From NCBI GenBank assembly GCA_022360535.1, contig JAKSCP010000167.1:1-5016 (forward strand): DNA of 5,016 nucleotides. The letters are read 5' to 3'. Within the stretch, counting starts at the first letter, position 1, and each line of letters opens with the position of its first letter. The translations under genes and the position numbers were made by a program. Positions 1-5,016 of this stretch are shown here, one piece after another. Below the pieces are notes generated by a model. It did not search any database. It saw only the letters and a program-made list of their open reading frames with translations, and was not told the origin of the DNA. The stretch is from Pseudomonadales bacterium (GTDB lineage Bacteria; Pseudomonadota; Gammaproteobacteria; Pseudomonadales; Pseudohongiellaceae).

Positions 1-1
1 C

Positions 2-394
2 GAAGGTAAAGATCGTCAATGGCTGGCACTGGGTCTACAAGGGCTTGCCCCCTATTGGTTTGAACTGGATGTTACCGCCTATGTGGGTGACAGCGGCCGG
101 ACTGCACTGTCCGCTGAAGCTGAGTATGAATTATTGCTGACACAACGCCTGATTTTACAACCCCGCGCCGAGCTGAACTTGTACGGAAAAAACGACCCAG
201 AAAATGGTCTCGGCTCCGGCCTATCAGATCTCGCGTTGGGTGTGCGTCTGCGTTATGAGTTCAACCGTCAATTTGCACCCTATATCGGTGTGGAATGGAC
301 GAGCACTTATGGCGATACAGCGGATTACCGGCGCGCCGCTGGCGAGAACCGCTCTGACACCCAGATCGTCGCGGGTCTCAGATTCTGGTTTTAA
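2..394 (+). CDS. copB: Copper resistance protein CopB, C-terminal part (5' end outside window)
   Basis: The reading frame is open from the first bases of the window and ends at TAA 392-394, giving about 130 residues, the C-terminal portion of a longer protein. The pattern GLQGLAPYWFELD, then AYVGDSGR, AEYELLLTQRLILQPR, GSGLSDLALGVRLRYE, APYIGVEW and a terminal GLRFWF matches the CopB outer-membrane beta-barrel domain of proteobacterial copper resistance operons. The closing aromatic residue (…RFWF) is the usual C-terminal signal of outer-membrane barrel proteins. The known family role is outer-membrane copper binding or sequestration alongside the periplasmic oxidase CopA, which would be expected upstream, outside the window. 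The Met-rich N-terminal region typical of CopB is not visible because of the cut. The next gene starts 52 bases downstream on the same strand, suggesting a shared operon. No frame lesion is seen in this part. Confidence 0.93.
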   Translation, partial: EGKDRQWLALGLQGLAPYWFELDVTAYVGDSGRTALSAEAEYELLLTQRLILQPRAELNLYGKNDPENGLGSGLSDLALGVRLRYEFNRQFAPYIGVEWTSTYGDTADYRRAAGENRSDTQIVAGLRFWF

Positions 395-446
395 TGATTG
401 ATACTGCTTGTTCAACACAACTTTTAATCCCACGAGGAAACTAACA

Positions 447-746
447 ATGAAACTCAAACTTCTGTCCCCCGTTCTCGTTCTGGCTGCCCTGGGCGTCGCT
501 TTTTCGGCTCAAGCCCATGATCCTAAGGAGCACATGAAAGACGCAGAAAACCCGAATTGCGCCGCAATGAAGGATATGGATCACAGCAAGATGGATATGA
601 ACGATCCTGTCATGCAGGCCATGATGAAACAGTGCATGAAGGATATGCATCATGACGATGATTCCCACGCTATGAGCCACGATGACACATCTGATGAAGA
701 TCATAAGGAAGGCTCAGGCGAACAACACTCTGAACATCAGCACTAA
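447..746 (+). CDS. Small secreted His/Met/Asp-rich metal-binding protein
   Basis: I start this 99-residue protein at ATG 447 because GAGGAA (434-439) stands 7 bases upstream and the residues that follow form a clean signal peptide: MKLKLL, a hydrophobic core, and a cleavage site after AQA at residue 23. The in-frame TTG at 408 would only add an unlikely leader. The mature chain of about 76 residues starts with His and is extremely polar, with about 11 His, 11 Met and 2 Cys plus many Asp and Glu. Met is concentrated in the first two thirds (DMDHSKMDM, AMMKQCMKDMHHDDD) and His in the tail (EQHSEHQH). Such composition is typical of periplasmic Cu(I)/Cu(II) or Ag(I) binding proteins. Its position between copB and a cytochrome c gene supports copper buffering or delivery in the periplasm. 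That role is inferred; I recognise no named family. Only 22 bases separate it from the next gene. Confidence 0.85.
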   Translation: MKLKLLSPVLVLAALGVAFSAQAHDPKEHMKDAENPNCAAMKDMDHSKMDMNDPVMQAMMKQCMKDMHHDDDSHAMSHDDTSDEDHKEGSGEQHSEHQH

Positions 747-768
747 AGAATTAAATAAAGGATCTCCT

Positions 769-1362
769 ATGCCATCGCTCACCGCATTTATCAAAAGCCT
801 GTTCATTGCCACGGTTATTGGCCTGGTGGGCGCTGGCTTATTTATCTACTCCGGCCTATATCCCATCGGTGCCGACGTACCCCATAACAAATTAAGTTAC
901 TGGCTACTGGAAACCCTGCGCGAACGATCCATTGCCCGCGCCGCCAGCGGCATCCAAATTCCGGACAACTTGAACACTTCCGATCGTTTACTGGCAGGCG
1001 GTGCGGACTACAATGACATGTGTGCTGGCTGCCACCTTAAACCAGGTAAAAAAGAGAGTGACTTTACCATTGGACTGTACCCATCCCCACCTAAATTAAC
1101 CGCTACAGCTGATAATCATGGGCATAAACATGGTGGTGGCAGCGGGATGGATGAGGATGAGAATAATGCTGCGATCCAACGCCAGTTCTGGATTATCAAG
1201 CATGGTATTAAAGCATCGGGCATGCCCGCTTGGGGACCAACTCACAGTGACGAGCGTATCTGGAACATGGTGGCGTTTTTGCAGCGGTTGCCGACATTGT
1301 CTGAGGACCAATATCAGATTCTGACATCCCGGGGCAACGCGACAGAAACGCATGACCACTAG
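769..1362 (+). CDS. Membrane-anchored mono-haem c-type cytochrome
   Basis: The start at ATG 769 is favoured by AAAGGA (757-762) 6 bases upstream and gives 197 residues. The longer in-frame start at 682 lies inside the previous gene and adds no sensible sequence. Residues about 8-30 are a hydrophobic segment (LFIATVIGLVGAGLFIYSGL) without an obvious cleavage site, so the protein is probably tethered to the inner membrane with its haem domain in the periplasm. The haem attachment site CAGCH is at residues 85-89, and Met152 in SGMPAWG is the likely sixth haem ligand, as in class I cytochromes c. Between them a loop (about 116-132) carries HGHKHGGG followed by acidic residues, and the C-terminus ends ETHDH; both could bind metal. 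Similar cytochromes occur in proteobacterial copper resistance clusters. A role in electron transfer linked to periplasmic copper oxidation is inference. Confidence 0.88.
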   Translation: MPSLTAFIKSLFIATVIGLVGAGLFIYSGLYPIGADVPHNKLSYWLLETLRERSIARAASGIQIPDNLNTSDRLLAGGADYNDMCAGCHLKPGKKESDFTIGLYPSPPKLTATADNHGHKHGGGSGMDEDENNAAIQRQFWIIKHGIKASGMPAWGPTHSDERIWNMVAFLQRLPTLSEDQYQILTSRGNATETHDH

Positions 1363-1436
1363 CCTTCATTTTTAATTCGCTTTTATCAAACACTTAATCA
1401 ACTGCTATCGCTGTTGGTTTTTAAAGGATCATAATA

Positions 1437-1495
1437 ATGACTCAGTCTTCTTTCCTTTACACGCCTTTCTGATTGGCTCGCTACTGTTTTCTGGA
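1437..1495 (+). other. Probable out-of-frame start and signal-peptide segment of the coiled-coil gene
   Basis: ATG 1437 has a good ribosome binding site (AAAGGA 1423-1428, 8-base spacing), yet its frame ends at TGA 1470-1472. The frame of the downstream gene is open through this stretch and encodes a signal-peptide-like hydrophobic run just before MVFA. Adding one base somewhere between 1440 and about 1463 would join the ATG to that run. This could be a real deletion or a sequencing error; the window alone cannot tell. Confidence 0.55.
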
Positions 1496-1801
1496 ATGGT
1501 TTTCGCCCATTCTGCCCATGATCCAATAAAGGACATCGAGAAATACGACCGCGCAGTGACTGAAAAACAAGCGCGCTTCGAAACGACCACCAACGAAGAG
1601 GAGCGCTTACAAAGTCTTCAGGAGCAAATCGAAATGATGCAGAGAAAATTGCTTGCCTTGAGGAACTTAATGGCCAGTGACTACCCGCATCTTAAAGAAA
1701 AGATGAGCAAGTACAAATATGATTATATGGATAGCGTTGACGAATCGATTGTCCAGTTAAAAACGATACTTAAACAAGCTGATACATTACTCGATCCTTG
1801 A
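1496..1801 (+). CDS. Small putative exported coiled-coil protein, N-terminus probably frameshifted
   Basis: I do not recognise the family. The open frame with an ATG gives 101 residues beginning MVFAHSAHDPIKD, but the same frame is open further upstream and encodes a hydrophobic stretch (LHAFLIGSLLFSGMVFA) ending in what looks like a signal-peptidase site. The well-placed start ATG 1437, preceded by AAAGGA at 1423-1428, is in another frame and reaches TGA at 1470-1472 after 11 codons. The likeliest history is an exported protein that lost one base near its start. The mature part is highly charged and Ala/Leu/Gln/Glu-rich (residues about 18-65, including ERLQSLQEQIEMMQRKLLALR), predicted by eye to be long helix or coiled coil, with a second helical part to the end. 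Its position after the cytochrome suggests a periplasmic accessory role in the copper cluster. No function can be assigned. Expression from 1496 would give a cytosolic form, with only a weak ribosome site. Confidence 0.6.
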   Translation: MVFAHSAHDPIKDIEKYDRAVTEKQARFETTTNEEERLQSLQEQIEMMQRKLLALRNLMASDYPHLKEKMSKYKYDYMDSVDESIVQLKTILKQADTLLDP

Positions 1802-1825
1802 TGTTCAACCACTCAGAGAGCGAGC

Positions 1826-1861
1826 AGGAGCCGATCGAAATTCACCAATGATGGTGCTCCT
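1826..1861. terminator. Possible hairpin between the convergent copper and mercury gene sets
   Basis: An inner perfect stem CACCA-ATGA-TGGTG (1843-1856) is enclosed by an outer pair AGGAG (1826-1830) and CTCCT (1857-1861), with an unpaired left bulge of about 12 bases. It lies in the 83-base gap between two converging stop codons, where a bidirectional terminator would be expected. No U-tract follows on either strand, so intrinsic termination would be weak. This is a structural suggestion only. Confidence 0.3.
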
Positions 1862-1884
1862 AGCCAGGATAAGGTTGAAGGTGA

Positions 1885-2121
1885 TTAATCGCTGCAACAA
1901 TTTCCCTTGCCTTCGTTGGACGGTGATAGTTGGATTGGCGGGCATGGTACCGAACCGTAAGAACAATACACACAACAATCGCCGGGTTTGGGTTTGAGTA
2001 CGGCGCGACAATGTTCGCACTCATAGAACCACTGGCAGGCATCCGTCGGCATGGTTTCGATCTTCTTATGGCCACATTCCGGACAGGTCAATTCCGACTG
2101 TAAAATCACATTTGAGGTCAT
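1885..2121 (-). CDS. GDCCVxC-domain small cysteine-rich protein of the mer cluster
   Basis: This 78-residue protein has 11 cysteines. Cys13/Cys16 (CPECG) and Cys35/Cys38 (CEHC) form two CxxC pairs spaced like a zinc ribbon. They are followed by the signature GDCCVYCSYGSVPCPPIQ (Cys49, 50, 53 and 60) and a C-terminal CC pair (75-76). The signature defines the GDCCVxC family, small proteins often found next to mercury resistance genes; as I recall, some homologues are annotated as selenoproteins. Every position here is an ordinary Cys codon. The ATG overlaps the merP stop as ATGA (2118-2121), so translational coupling to merP is likely and the start is well defined. There is no signal peptide, so it is cytosolic. 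It takes the place where merA or merC usually follows merP. A role as a cytosolic Hg(II) or thiol-metal acceptor is plausible but inferred. Confidence 0.85.
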   Translation of the reverse strand: MTSNVILQSELTCPECGHKKIETMPTDACQWFYECEHCRAVLKPKPGDCCVYCSYGSVPCPPIQLSPSNEGKGNCCSD

Positions 2122-2405
2122 GGCGTTTCTGTTTCCACAACAGTTGAGGGATAACCGGCATTGGTGGTTGCTTCAATGAGTTTCCCAGCGCTGGTCTGAG
2201 TATCCTCAAATGTGACCACTGCCTGCTTGTGTTCAAAACTGACCTCGACCTTGGTGACGCCTGTTACTTGGTTAAGGGCCTTCTTGATCGTGACCGGACA
2301 CATGGCGCAGTTCATGGTTGGCAGGTTCAACGTAACGGTCTGAGGTTTAGCCCAGGTAGACAAGCTGCCGAGGGTGAGTACAAGGGCTATTGCGATTTTG
2401 TGCAT
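2118..2405 (-). CDS. merP: MerP, periplasmic mercury-binding protein
   Basis: The protein has 95 residues, close to the usual length of about 91. A signal peptide (MHKIAIALVLTLGSLSTWA) is probably cut near residue 19, leaving a heavy-metal-associated (HMA) domain of ferredoxin-like fold. The Hg(II)-binding motif is MNCAMC with Cys33 and Cys36, matching GMTCSAC of Tn501 MerP except that the Gly is Thr. Downstream blocks QAVVTF and ATTNAGYPS also align well with Tn501 MerP. Known role: MerP binds Hg(II) in the periplasm and passes it to the paired cysteines of MerT. The start is supported by GGAG 6 bases or so upstream. It lies 41 bases after merT and overlaps the next gene by 4 bases, so it is the middle of a merT-merP-GDCCVxC transcription unit. 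Confidence 0.95.
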   Translation of the reverse strand: MHKIAIALVLTLGSLSTWAKPQTVTLNLPTMNCAMCPVTIKKALNQVTGVTKVEVSFEHKQAVVTFEDTQTSAGKLIEATTNAGYPSTVVETETP

Positions 2406-2446
2406 GATTCACTCCAGTGTTATTCAATGTCTTGGGCAAAGCTTTT

Positions 2447-2806
2447 TTAAACCATCAGGGGAATCCAGTAGCTGCTGGTGACAAGAACCAACGCGATGAT
2501 GGCCGTGATCCAGAAAATAACCCGCCGGCGCTTGTGCGTTTGCGGTACGGCGCAGGCGGTGCCCGGCTCGCAGGCCTCAACAGGACGGTGGATCTGCCAG
2601 CCCGCCCAACCCAATAGCAAAACCACGATCACAATAAAGACGGGACGATAGGGCTCCAGCAGGGTCAAGTTGCCGATCCAGGCTCCGCTGATCCCCAGTG
2701 TGAGTAAAACGAACGGACCAACGCAGCAAAGACTGGCGCCAACCGCAGCCAGCACACCGCCTATCAGGGGTAGATTAAGTTTGGCGAACTCGTCTTTTGC
2801 GGGCAT
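2447..2806 (-). CDS. merT: MerT, inner-membrane mercuric ion transporter
   Basis: MerT carries Hg(II) from periplasmic MerP across the inner membrane. Three hydrophobic segments are visible. The first contains the vicinal pair Cys27-Cys28 (SLCCVGP), and the loop after the second contains Cys79 and Cys85 (EACEPGTACAVPQ), the four cysteines conserved in Tn501 MerT. The blocks SGAWIGNLTLLEPYRP and VIFWI also match. I choose ATG at 2806 (119 residues, family about 116) because GGAG (complement of 2813-2816) is correctly spaced before it. The two in-frame ATGs upstream at 2827 and 2818 lack a ribosome site, and the first would lie only a few bases past the likely transcription start. The gene is directly behind the MerR-type promoter at 2839-2870 and should be induced by Hg(II). 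No merC or merF is seen. Confidence 0.94.
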   Translation of the reverse strand: MPAKDEFAKLNLPLIGGVLAAVGASLCCVGPFVLLTLGISGAWIGNLTLLEPYRPVFIVIVVLLLGWAGWQIHRPVEACEPGTACAVPQTHKRRRVIFWITAIIALVLVTSSYWIPLMV

Positions 2807-2838
2807 GACGGACTCCATGAAATGCATTCAATGAAGTC

Positions 2839-2870
2839 AATGTAAACGCCGTACTTCGGTACGGAGTCAA
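2839..2870 (-). promoter_or_regulatory. MerR operator and promoter of merT-merP-GDCCVxC
   Basis: Reading the minus strand, the -35 box TTGACT (2870-2865) is followed at once by the perfect dyad CCGTAC-CGAA-GTACGG (2864-2849) and then by TACATT (2844-2839) as the likely -10. The spacer is 20 bases (19 if TTACAT is taken as the -10), longer than the usual 17. This is the hallmark of MerR-family promoters, which the metal-bound regulator untwists to activate. The -35 plus dyad half-sites match the Tn501/Tn21 mer operator, differing in the central four bases and flank. It sits between the merR stop and merT, so MerR bound here should control merT onward but not its own gene. Confidence 0.92.
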
Positions 2871-2877
2871 GTCCGAT

Positions 2878-3291
2878 TTAGGAAAGGTCTGAATCAGGTT
2901 GCAACGACTCCACAATCGGACAGGCGGTGTTGTCGGGATTGGCGCGGCACTGGATGATTAAATCCTCTAAAACGCGCTCCAGGCGGCACAGGTCGTTGAT
3001 TTTTGCCCGCACGCTGACCAGTTTACTTTCCGCCAACTCCTGGACTTCCGAGCAATGGGATTCGCCCAGTGCTAGCAGATTGTCGATCTCCTCCAGAGTA
3101 AAGCCCAGTTCTTGGGCACGTTTGATGAATAAAATCCGTGCCAAGGTGGCCTTGGTATAAGTGCGGTACCCTTGAACCGGTTTCGGCGGTTGCGTAATGA
3201 GGCCTCGGCGTTCGTAGTAGCGGATGGTTTCGACATTGACCTCTGCTGCCTTGGCCAGTTGACCGATGGAGTAATTTGACGTCATGACCAT
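2878..3291 (-). CDS. merR: MerR, Hg(II)-responsive transcriptional regulator
   Basis: The protein has 137 residues (135 from the third Met). An N-terminal winged helix-turn-helix (IGQLAKAAEVNVETIRYYERRGLI, then GYRTY) is followed by a dimerisation helix and a C-terminal effector region. The three Hg(II) ligands known from Tn501 MerR (Cys82, 117, 126) correspond to Cys80 (ESHCSE), Cys115 (IIQCRA) and Cys124 (NTACPIVESLQ). It should therefore sense mercury rather than another metal; Cys102 is extra. The gene is transcribed toward merT on the same strand, and its target operator lies just past its stop. The start region overlaps the stop of the upstream ATPase gene: ATG 3291 and ATG 3285 are both possible, the second forming an ATGA overlap. 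Ribosome-site evidence is weak for either (GGGA just upstream). No promoter of its own is evident, so expression may depend on the ATPase transcript. Confidence 0.94.
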   Translation of the reverse strand: MVMTSNYSIGQLAKAAEVNVETIRYYERRGLITQPPKPVQGYRTYTKATLARILFIKRAQELGFTLEEIDNLLALGESHCSEVQELAESKLVSVRAKINDLCRLERVLEDLIIQCRANPDNTACPIVESLQPDSDLS

Positions 3292-4520
3292 AGGGTTCCC
3301 AGCGGTACCGCATAAAGGTGGTCACCAAAGGCTGTCGTGTGATCACCGTCATAGAGCAGAATGCCGATCTTGAAGCGATCGCCAGCCAAGGCTTGAAACC
3401 GTTTCAGTCCGGTAAAATCCTTCGAACTTAAGGTCGCCGCCGCCTTCACCTCGATGGCGAAACAGTCACCTATGGCGTTCTCGATGATCACGTCAACCTC
3501 CACTTTGTCCTTATCCCGGTAGTGGTAAAAACTCAGTGGTTCGTCCACCCAAACCGCTTGCTTGCGCAATTCGTTATAGACAAAGGTTTCCAGCAATAAG
3601 CCAAAATCTCCCGGTTGTTTGAGCAGACGGTCCCGGTTGAGGCCGCGCACGGCGCACATCAGGCCAGTATCGACAGAATGGAGTTTGGGTGTCTTCACCA
3701 GCCGTTTGTATTCGTTGGAATGCCAGGCGGGCAATTGTTCCACCAGAAATAATTGTTCCAACAGAGCCATATATTTTTTAATGGTCAGCCGATCCAGCCC
3801 CAGTTTGCCCCCCAATTCGGTGAGGTTGACCAGTTTACCAGCGTAAAAGGCCGTGAGTTTGAGCAACTTGCCCATTAAATCCGGATGATCGATGTGGGTC
3901 AGATCACGAATATCCCGTTGCACCAGAGTACTCAGGTATTGCTGATACCAGGCCTGGGAGCGTCGTTCACTGACGCGCTGTAGCGGCTCCGGAAAACAAC
4001 CGGTGACCAATCGGTTCAGGATGTGCTCCCTAACACGGATGGACTGGGTTGAAGGTGCTTGCTGGCTCAACAGCTTGGACAGAAATGTCGGTTGCTGCCC
4101 CTGGATCTCACACTCCGAGAGCGTCATCAAGCGCACCGATTCCATCCGGCCCGCCAGAGAGTCGGAGAGCCTCGGCAGTAACAAGGCGTTGGCGGAGCCC
4201 GTCAGCAGAAAACGACCGGGCGTGCGTTGTTCATCCACTGCCTGCTTGATGGATACGAAAAGCTCCGGTAGGCGTTGCACTTCGTCCAGGGCAATGCGGG
4301 TGGGTGGCAGGTTGCGAATAAAGCCCACCGGATCGGCTTGGGCAATCTCAAACTGGGCCTGGTCATCCAGGGTGATGTAGGTCCATTGTTCGGCCCCCAT
4401 TTCATCCATCAAGGTCTTCACCAGCGTGGTTTTACCGGCCTGACGGGGCCCCATGATGAAGACAACGGGTGTGTCACTCAGCGCTTCTTTGACCTGGAGT
4501 TCAGAATAACGAGGGTACAT
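3282..4520 (-). CDS. AAA_14 / DUF4143 family ATPase
   Basis: The protein has 412 residues and the standard two-part architecture of this family. The N-terminal P-loop ATPase (AAA_14) has Walker A GPRQAGKT at 24-31, Walker B RIALDE at 75-80 and a sensor-like LLTGSAN at 105-111. A middle helical/winged-helix part follows (GCFPEP at 174-179, LGGKLGLDRLTIKKY at 236-250). The C-terminal DUF4143 part holds LLETFVYNEL (308-317) and EVDVIIE…FAIEVKA (341-360). The D343 and E357-x-K359 pattern resembles the active site of PD-(D/E)XK nuclease-fold domains, though catalysis is unproven. The family is widespread in bacteria and archaea and its function is unsettled. GGAAG lies 7 bases before ATG 4520. Its stop overlaps merR, which is unusual for a mer module. 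It appears intact, with no missing ATPase motif. Involvement in mercury resistance is not indicated by its sequence. Confidence 0.9.
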   Translation of the reverse strand: MYPRYSELQVKEALSDTPVVFIMGPRQAGKTTLVKTLMDEMGAEQWTYITLDDQAQFEIAQADPVGFIRNLPPTRIALDEVQRLPELFVSIKQAVDEQRTPGRFLLTGSANALLLPRLSDSLAGRMESVRLMTLSECEIQGQQPTFLSKLLSQQAPSTQSIRVREHILNRLVTGCFPEPLQRVSERRSQAWYQQYLSTLVQRDIRDLTHIDHPDLMGKLLKLTAFYAGKLVNLTELGGKLGLDRLTIKKYMALLEQLFLVEQLPAWHSNEYKRLVKTPKLHSVDTGLMCAVRGLNRDRLLKQPGDFGLLLETFVYNELRKQAVWVDEPLSFYHYRDKDKVEVDVIIENAIGDCFAIEVKAAATLSSKDFTGLKRFQALAGDRFKIGILLYDGDHTTAFGDHLYAVPLGTLWS

Positions 4521-4703
4521 AAATGGGCTTCCGGCTAAACAGGAGTTGTATTTCGGCTACCTGTTATTCTATTATCGTCCAATCGTTATTACAATGCCGT
4601 CCAAATGTGAAAAAAGGCAGTACCCACTGTCGGCATCATAAAAACACAAATAAAAACAACGCTATAGGAGTCGTTGGCGTGACCACAAACCGATGAGGCG
4701 CTC
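4521..4703. other. AT-rich divergent intergenic region between ATPase and transposase genes
   Basis: This 183-base gap must hold the promoters of both divergent genes, but I see no convincing -35/-10 pair on either strand. It contains a direct repeat CGTCCAA (4576-4582 and 4598-4604, 22 bases apart) and an inverted pair ATGCCG (4594-4599) / CGGCAT (4631-4636) enclosing a smaller CAGT-ACCC-ACTG dyad (4618-4629). Such elements could be a resolution or regulatory site of the Tn3-type element, but they do not match a res site I can recall. No transposon terminal inverted repeat was recognised. Confidence 0.4.
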
Positions 4704-5016
4704 ATGACAGCCAAAGAGCAGTTTTTGACCAATCAACAACGCTATCAGCCGCTGATATTGCCGCAACGCTTTTCCGACGAGGAAATGGTTCGCGACTGGA
4801 CCCTGAATCGCCGCGACTGCCAGATGGTTAACAAATACCGGAAACAATACCGTCTGGGCGTTGCCATCCAGCTCTGTGCCATGCGCCTCTACGGCCGCTT
4901 TCTGAATCAGCTCAGTGATCTCTCGTCCCGCGTGGTCAGCTACCTCAGCAGCCAGCTCGATTTACCGCCAGCCCTCACTGTGGAAGTGCCCGAACGGGAA
5001 GCCACCTTATTGGAAC
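4704..5016 (+). CDS. tnpA: Tn3-family transposase, N-terminal part (3' end outside window)
   Basis: The frame from ATG 4704 stays open to the window end (104 codons) with GAGG (4695-4698) 5 bases upstream. The residues FSDEEMVRDWTLNRRDCQMV, then YRLGVAIQLCAMRLYGRFL, VVSYLSSQLDLPPALTVEVPEREATLLE match the N-terminal DUF4158 region of Tn3-family transposases, which recognises the terminal inverted repeats. The full protein should be close to 1000 residues, so the catalytic DDE domain lies beyond the window and integrity cannot be judged. In Tn3-type elements tnpA usually reads toward one end of the transposon and passenger genes lie behind it. The ATPase-mer block, and perhaps the copper genes, therefore sit where cargo would be expected. 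That mobility link is inference until terminal repeats are found. Confidence 0.9.
   Translation, partial: MTAKEQFLTNQQRYQPLILPQRFSDEEMVRDWTLNRRDCQMVNKYRKQYRLGVAIQLCAMRLYGRFLNQLSDLSSRVVSYLSSQLDLPPALTVEVPEREATLLE

Noticed and set aside
224..704. Minus-strand open frames opposite copB and the His/Met-rich gene
   Set aside because: They are shadows of well-supported plus-strand genes with matching family sequence or signal peptide; no ribosome site or family resemblance.
1805..2075. Two overlapping minus-strand open frames over the GDCCVxC gene
   Set aside because: They overlap the GDCCVxC gene in other frames; the GDCCVxC frame has a clear family signature and ATGA coupling to merP.
2422..2833. 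ATTCAATG repeated before both merP (2422-2429) and merT (2826-2833)
   Set aside because: Only 8 bases and not placed consistently relative to the start codons; chance is sufficient.
3023..3352. Minus-strand frame overlapping merR in another phase
   Set aside because: The merR frame carries the helix-turn-helix and all three Hg-binding cysteines; the alternative frame is low-complexity shadow sequence.
4003..4380. Plus-strand 125-codon frame antisense to the ATPase gene
   Set aside because: Rich in Ser/Arg with no recognisable motif, as expected opposite a coding frame; the ATPase has intact Walker motifs.
4679..4707. Tiny GTG/ATG frames just upstream of tnpA as a leader peptide
   Set aside because: They are 4-5 codons long with no attenuator structure seen; more likely incidental to the overlapping ATGA-type sequence.
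4662..4847. Minus-strand frame at the right edge
   Set aside because: It lies opposite the transposase N-terminus, which matches the Tn3 family in the plus frame.
1..5016. CRISPR array, tRNA or rRNA gene
   Set aside because: No regularly spaced repeats, no tRNA-like cloverleaf and no rRNA sequence were noticed on either strand.

Overview
The window looks like part of a heavy-metal resistance island from a gammaproteobacterium. The CopB, MerR, MerT and MerP homologues are of proteobacterial type, and GC content looks middling. It runs into a Tn3-family transposase at its right edge, so the island is probably carried on, or next to, a mobile element. The genus cannot be fixed from sequence alone.

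Left part (1-1801, + strand): a copper-handling cluster. It opens with the C-terminal half of the outer-membrane copper resistance protein CopB. Next comes a small secreted His/Met/Asp-rich protein with no family name I can assign, then a membrane-anchored mono-haem c-type cytochrome with a His-rich loop, then a small Ala-His-Asp-Pro-starting, coiled-coil-like exported protein. The signal peptide of that last protein appears to be broken by a one-base frameshift. All four are co-directional with short gaps and could form one operon. They would act in the outer membrane and periplasm.

Middle part (1885-3291, - strand): a compact mercury module read right to left as merR, merT, merP and a small Cys-rich GDCCVxC-family gene. 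There is no mercuric reductase (merA) in the window. merR lies upstream of merT on the same strand, not divergently as in Tn21/Tn501. A textbook MerR operator-promoter (TTGACT, CCGTAC-CGAA-GTACGG dyad, TACATT) sits in the roughly 50-base gap between the merR stop and merT. The mercury and copper gene sets converge on an 83-base gap that holds a possible hairpin.

Right part (3282-5016): a - strand AAA_14/DUF4143 ATPase gene has its stop overlapping the merR start, so merR is probably transcribed, and perhaps translationally coupled, behind it. A 183-base AT-rich divergent gap follows, and then the + strand start of a Tn3-family transposase cut by the window edge.

Working picture: MerP captures Hg(II) in the periplasm and MerT carries it inward. 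MerR would switch merT-merP-GDCCVxC on through the internal promoter. What disposes of the imported mercury is not visible here. The most unusual points are the reductase-less mer layout with merR hitched to an ATPase gene, and the little-described secreted His/Met protein plus cytochrome beside copB.
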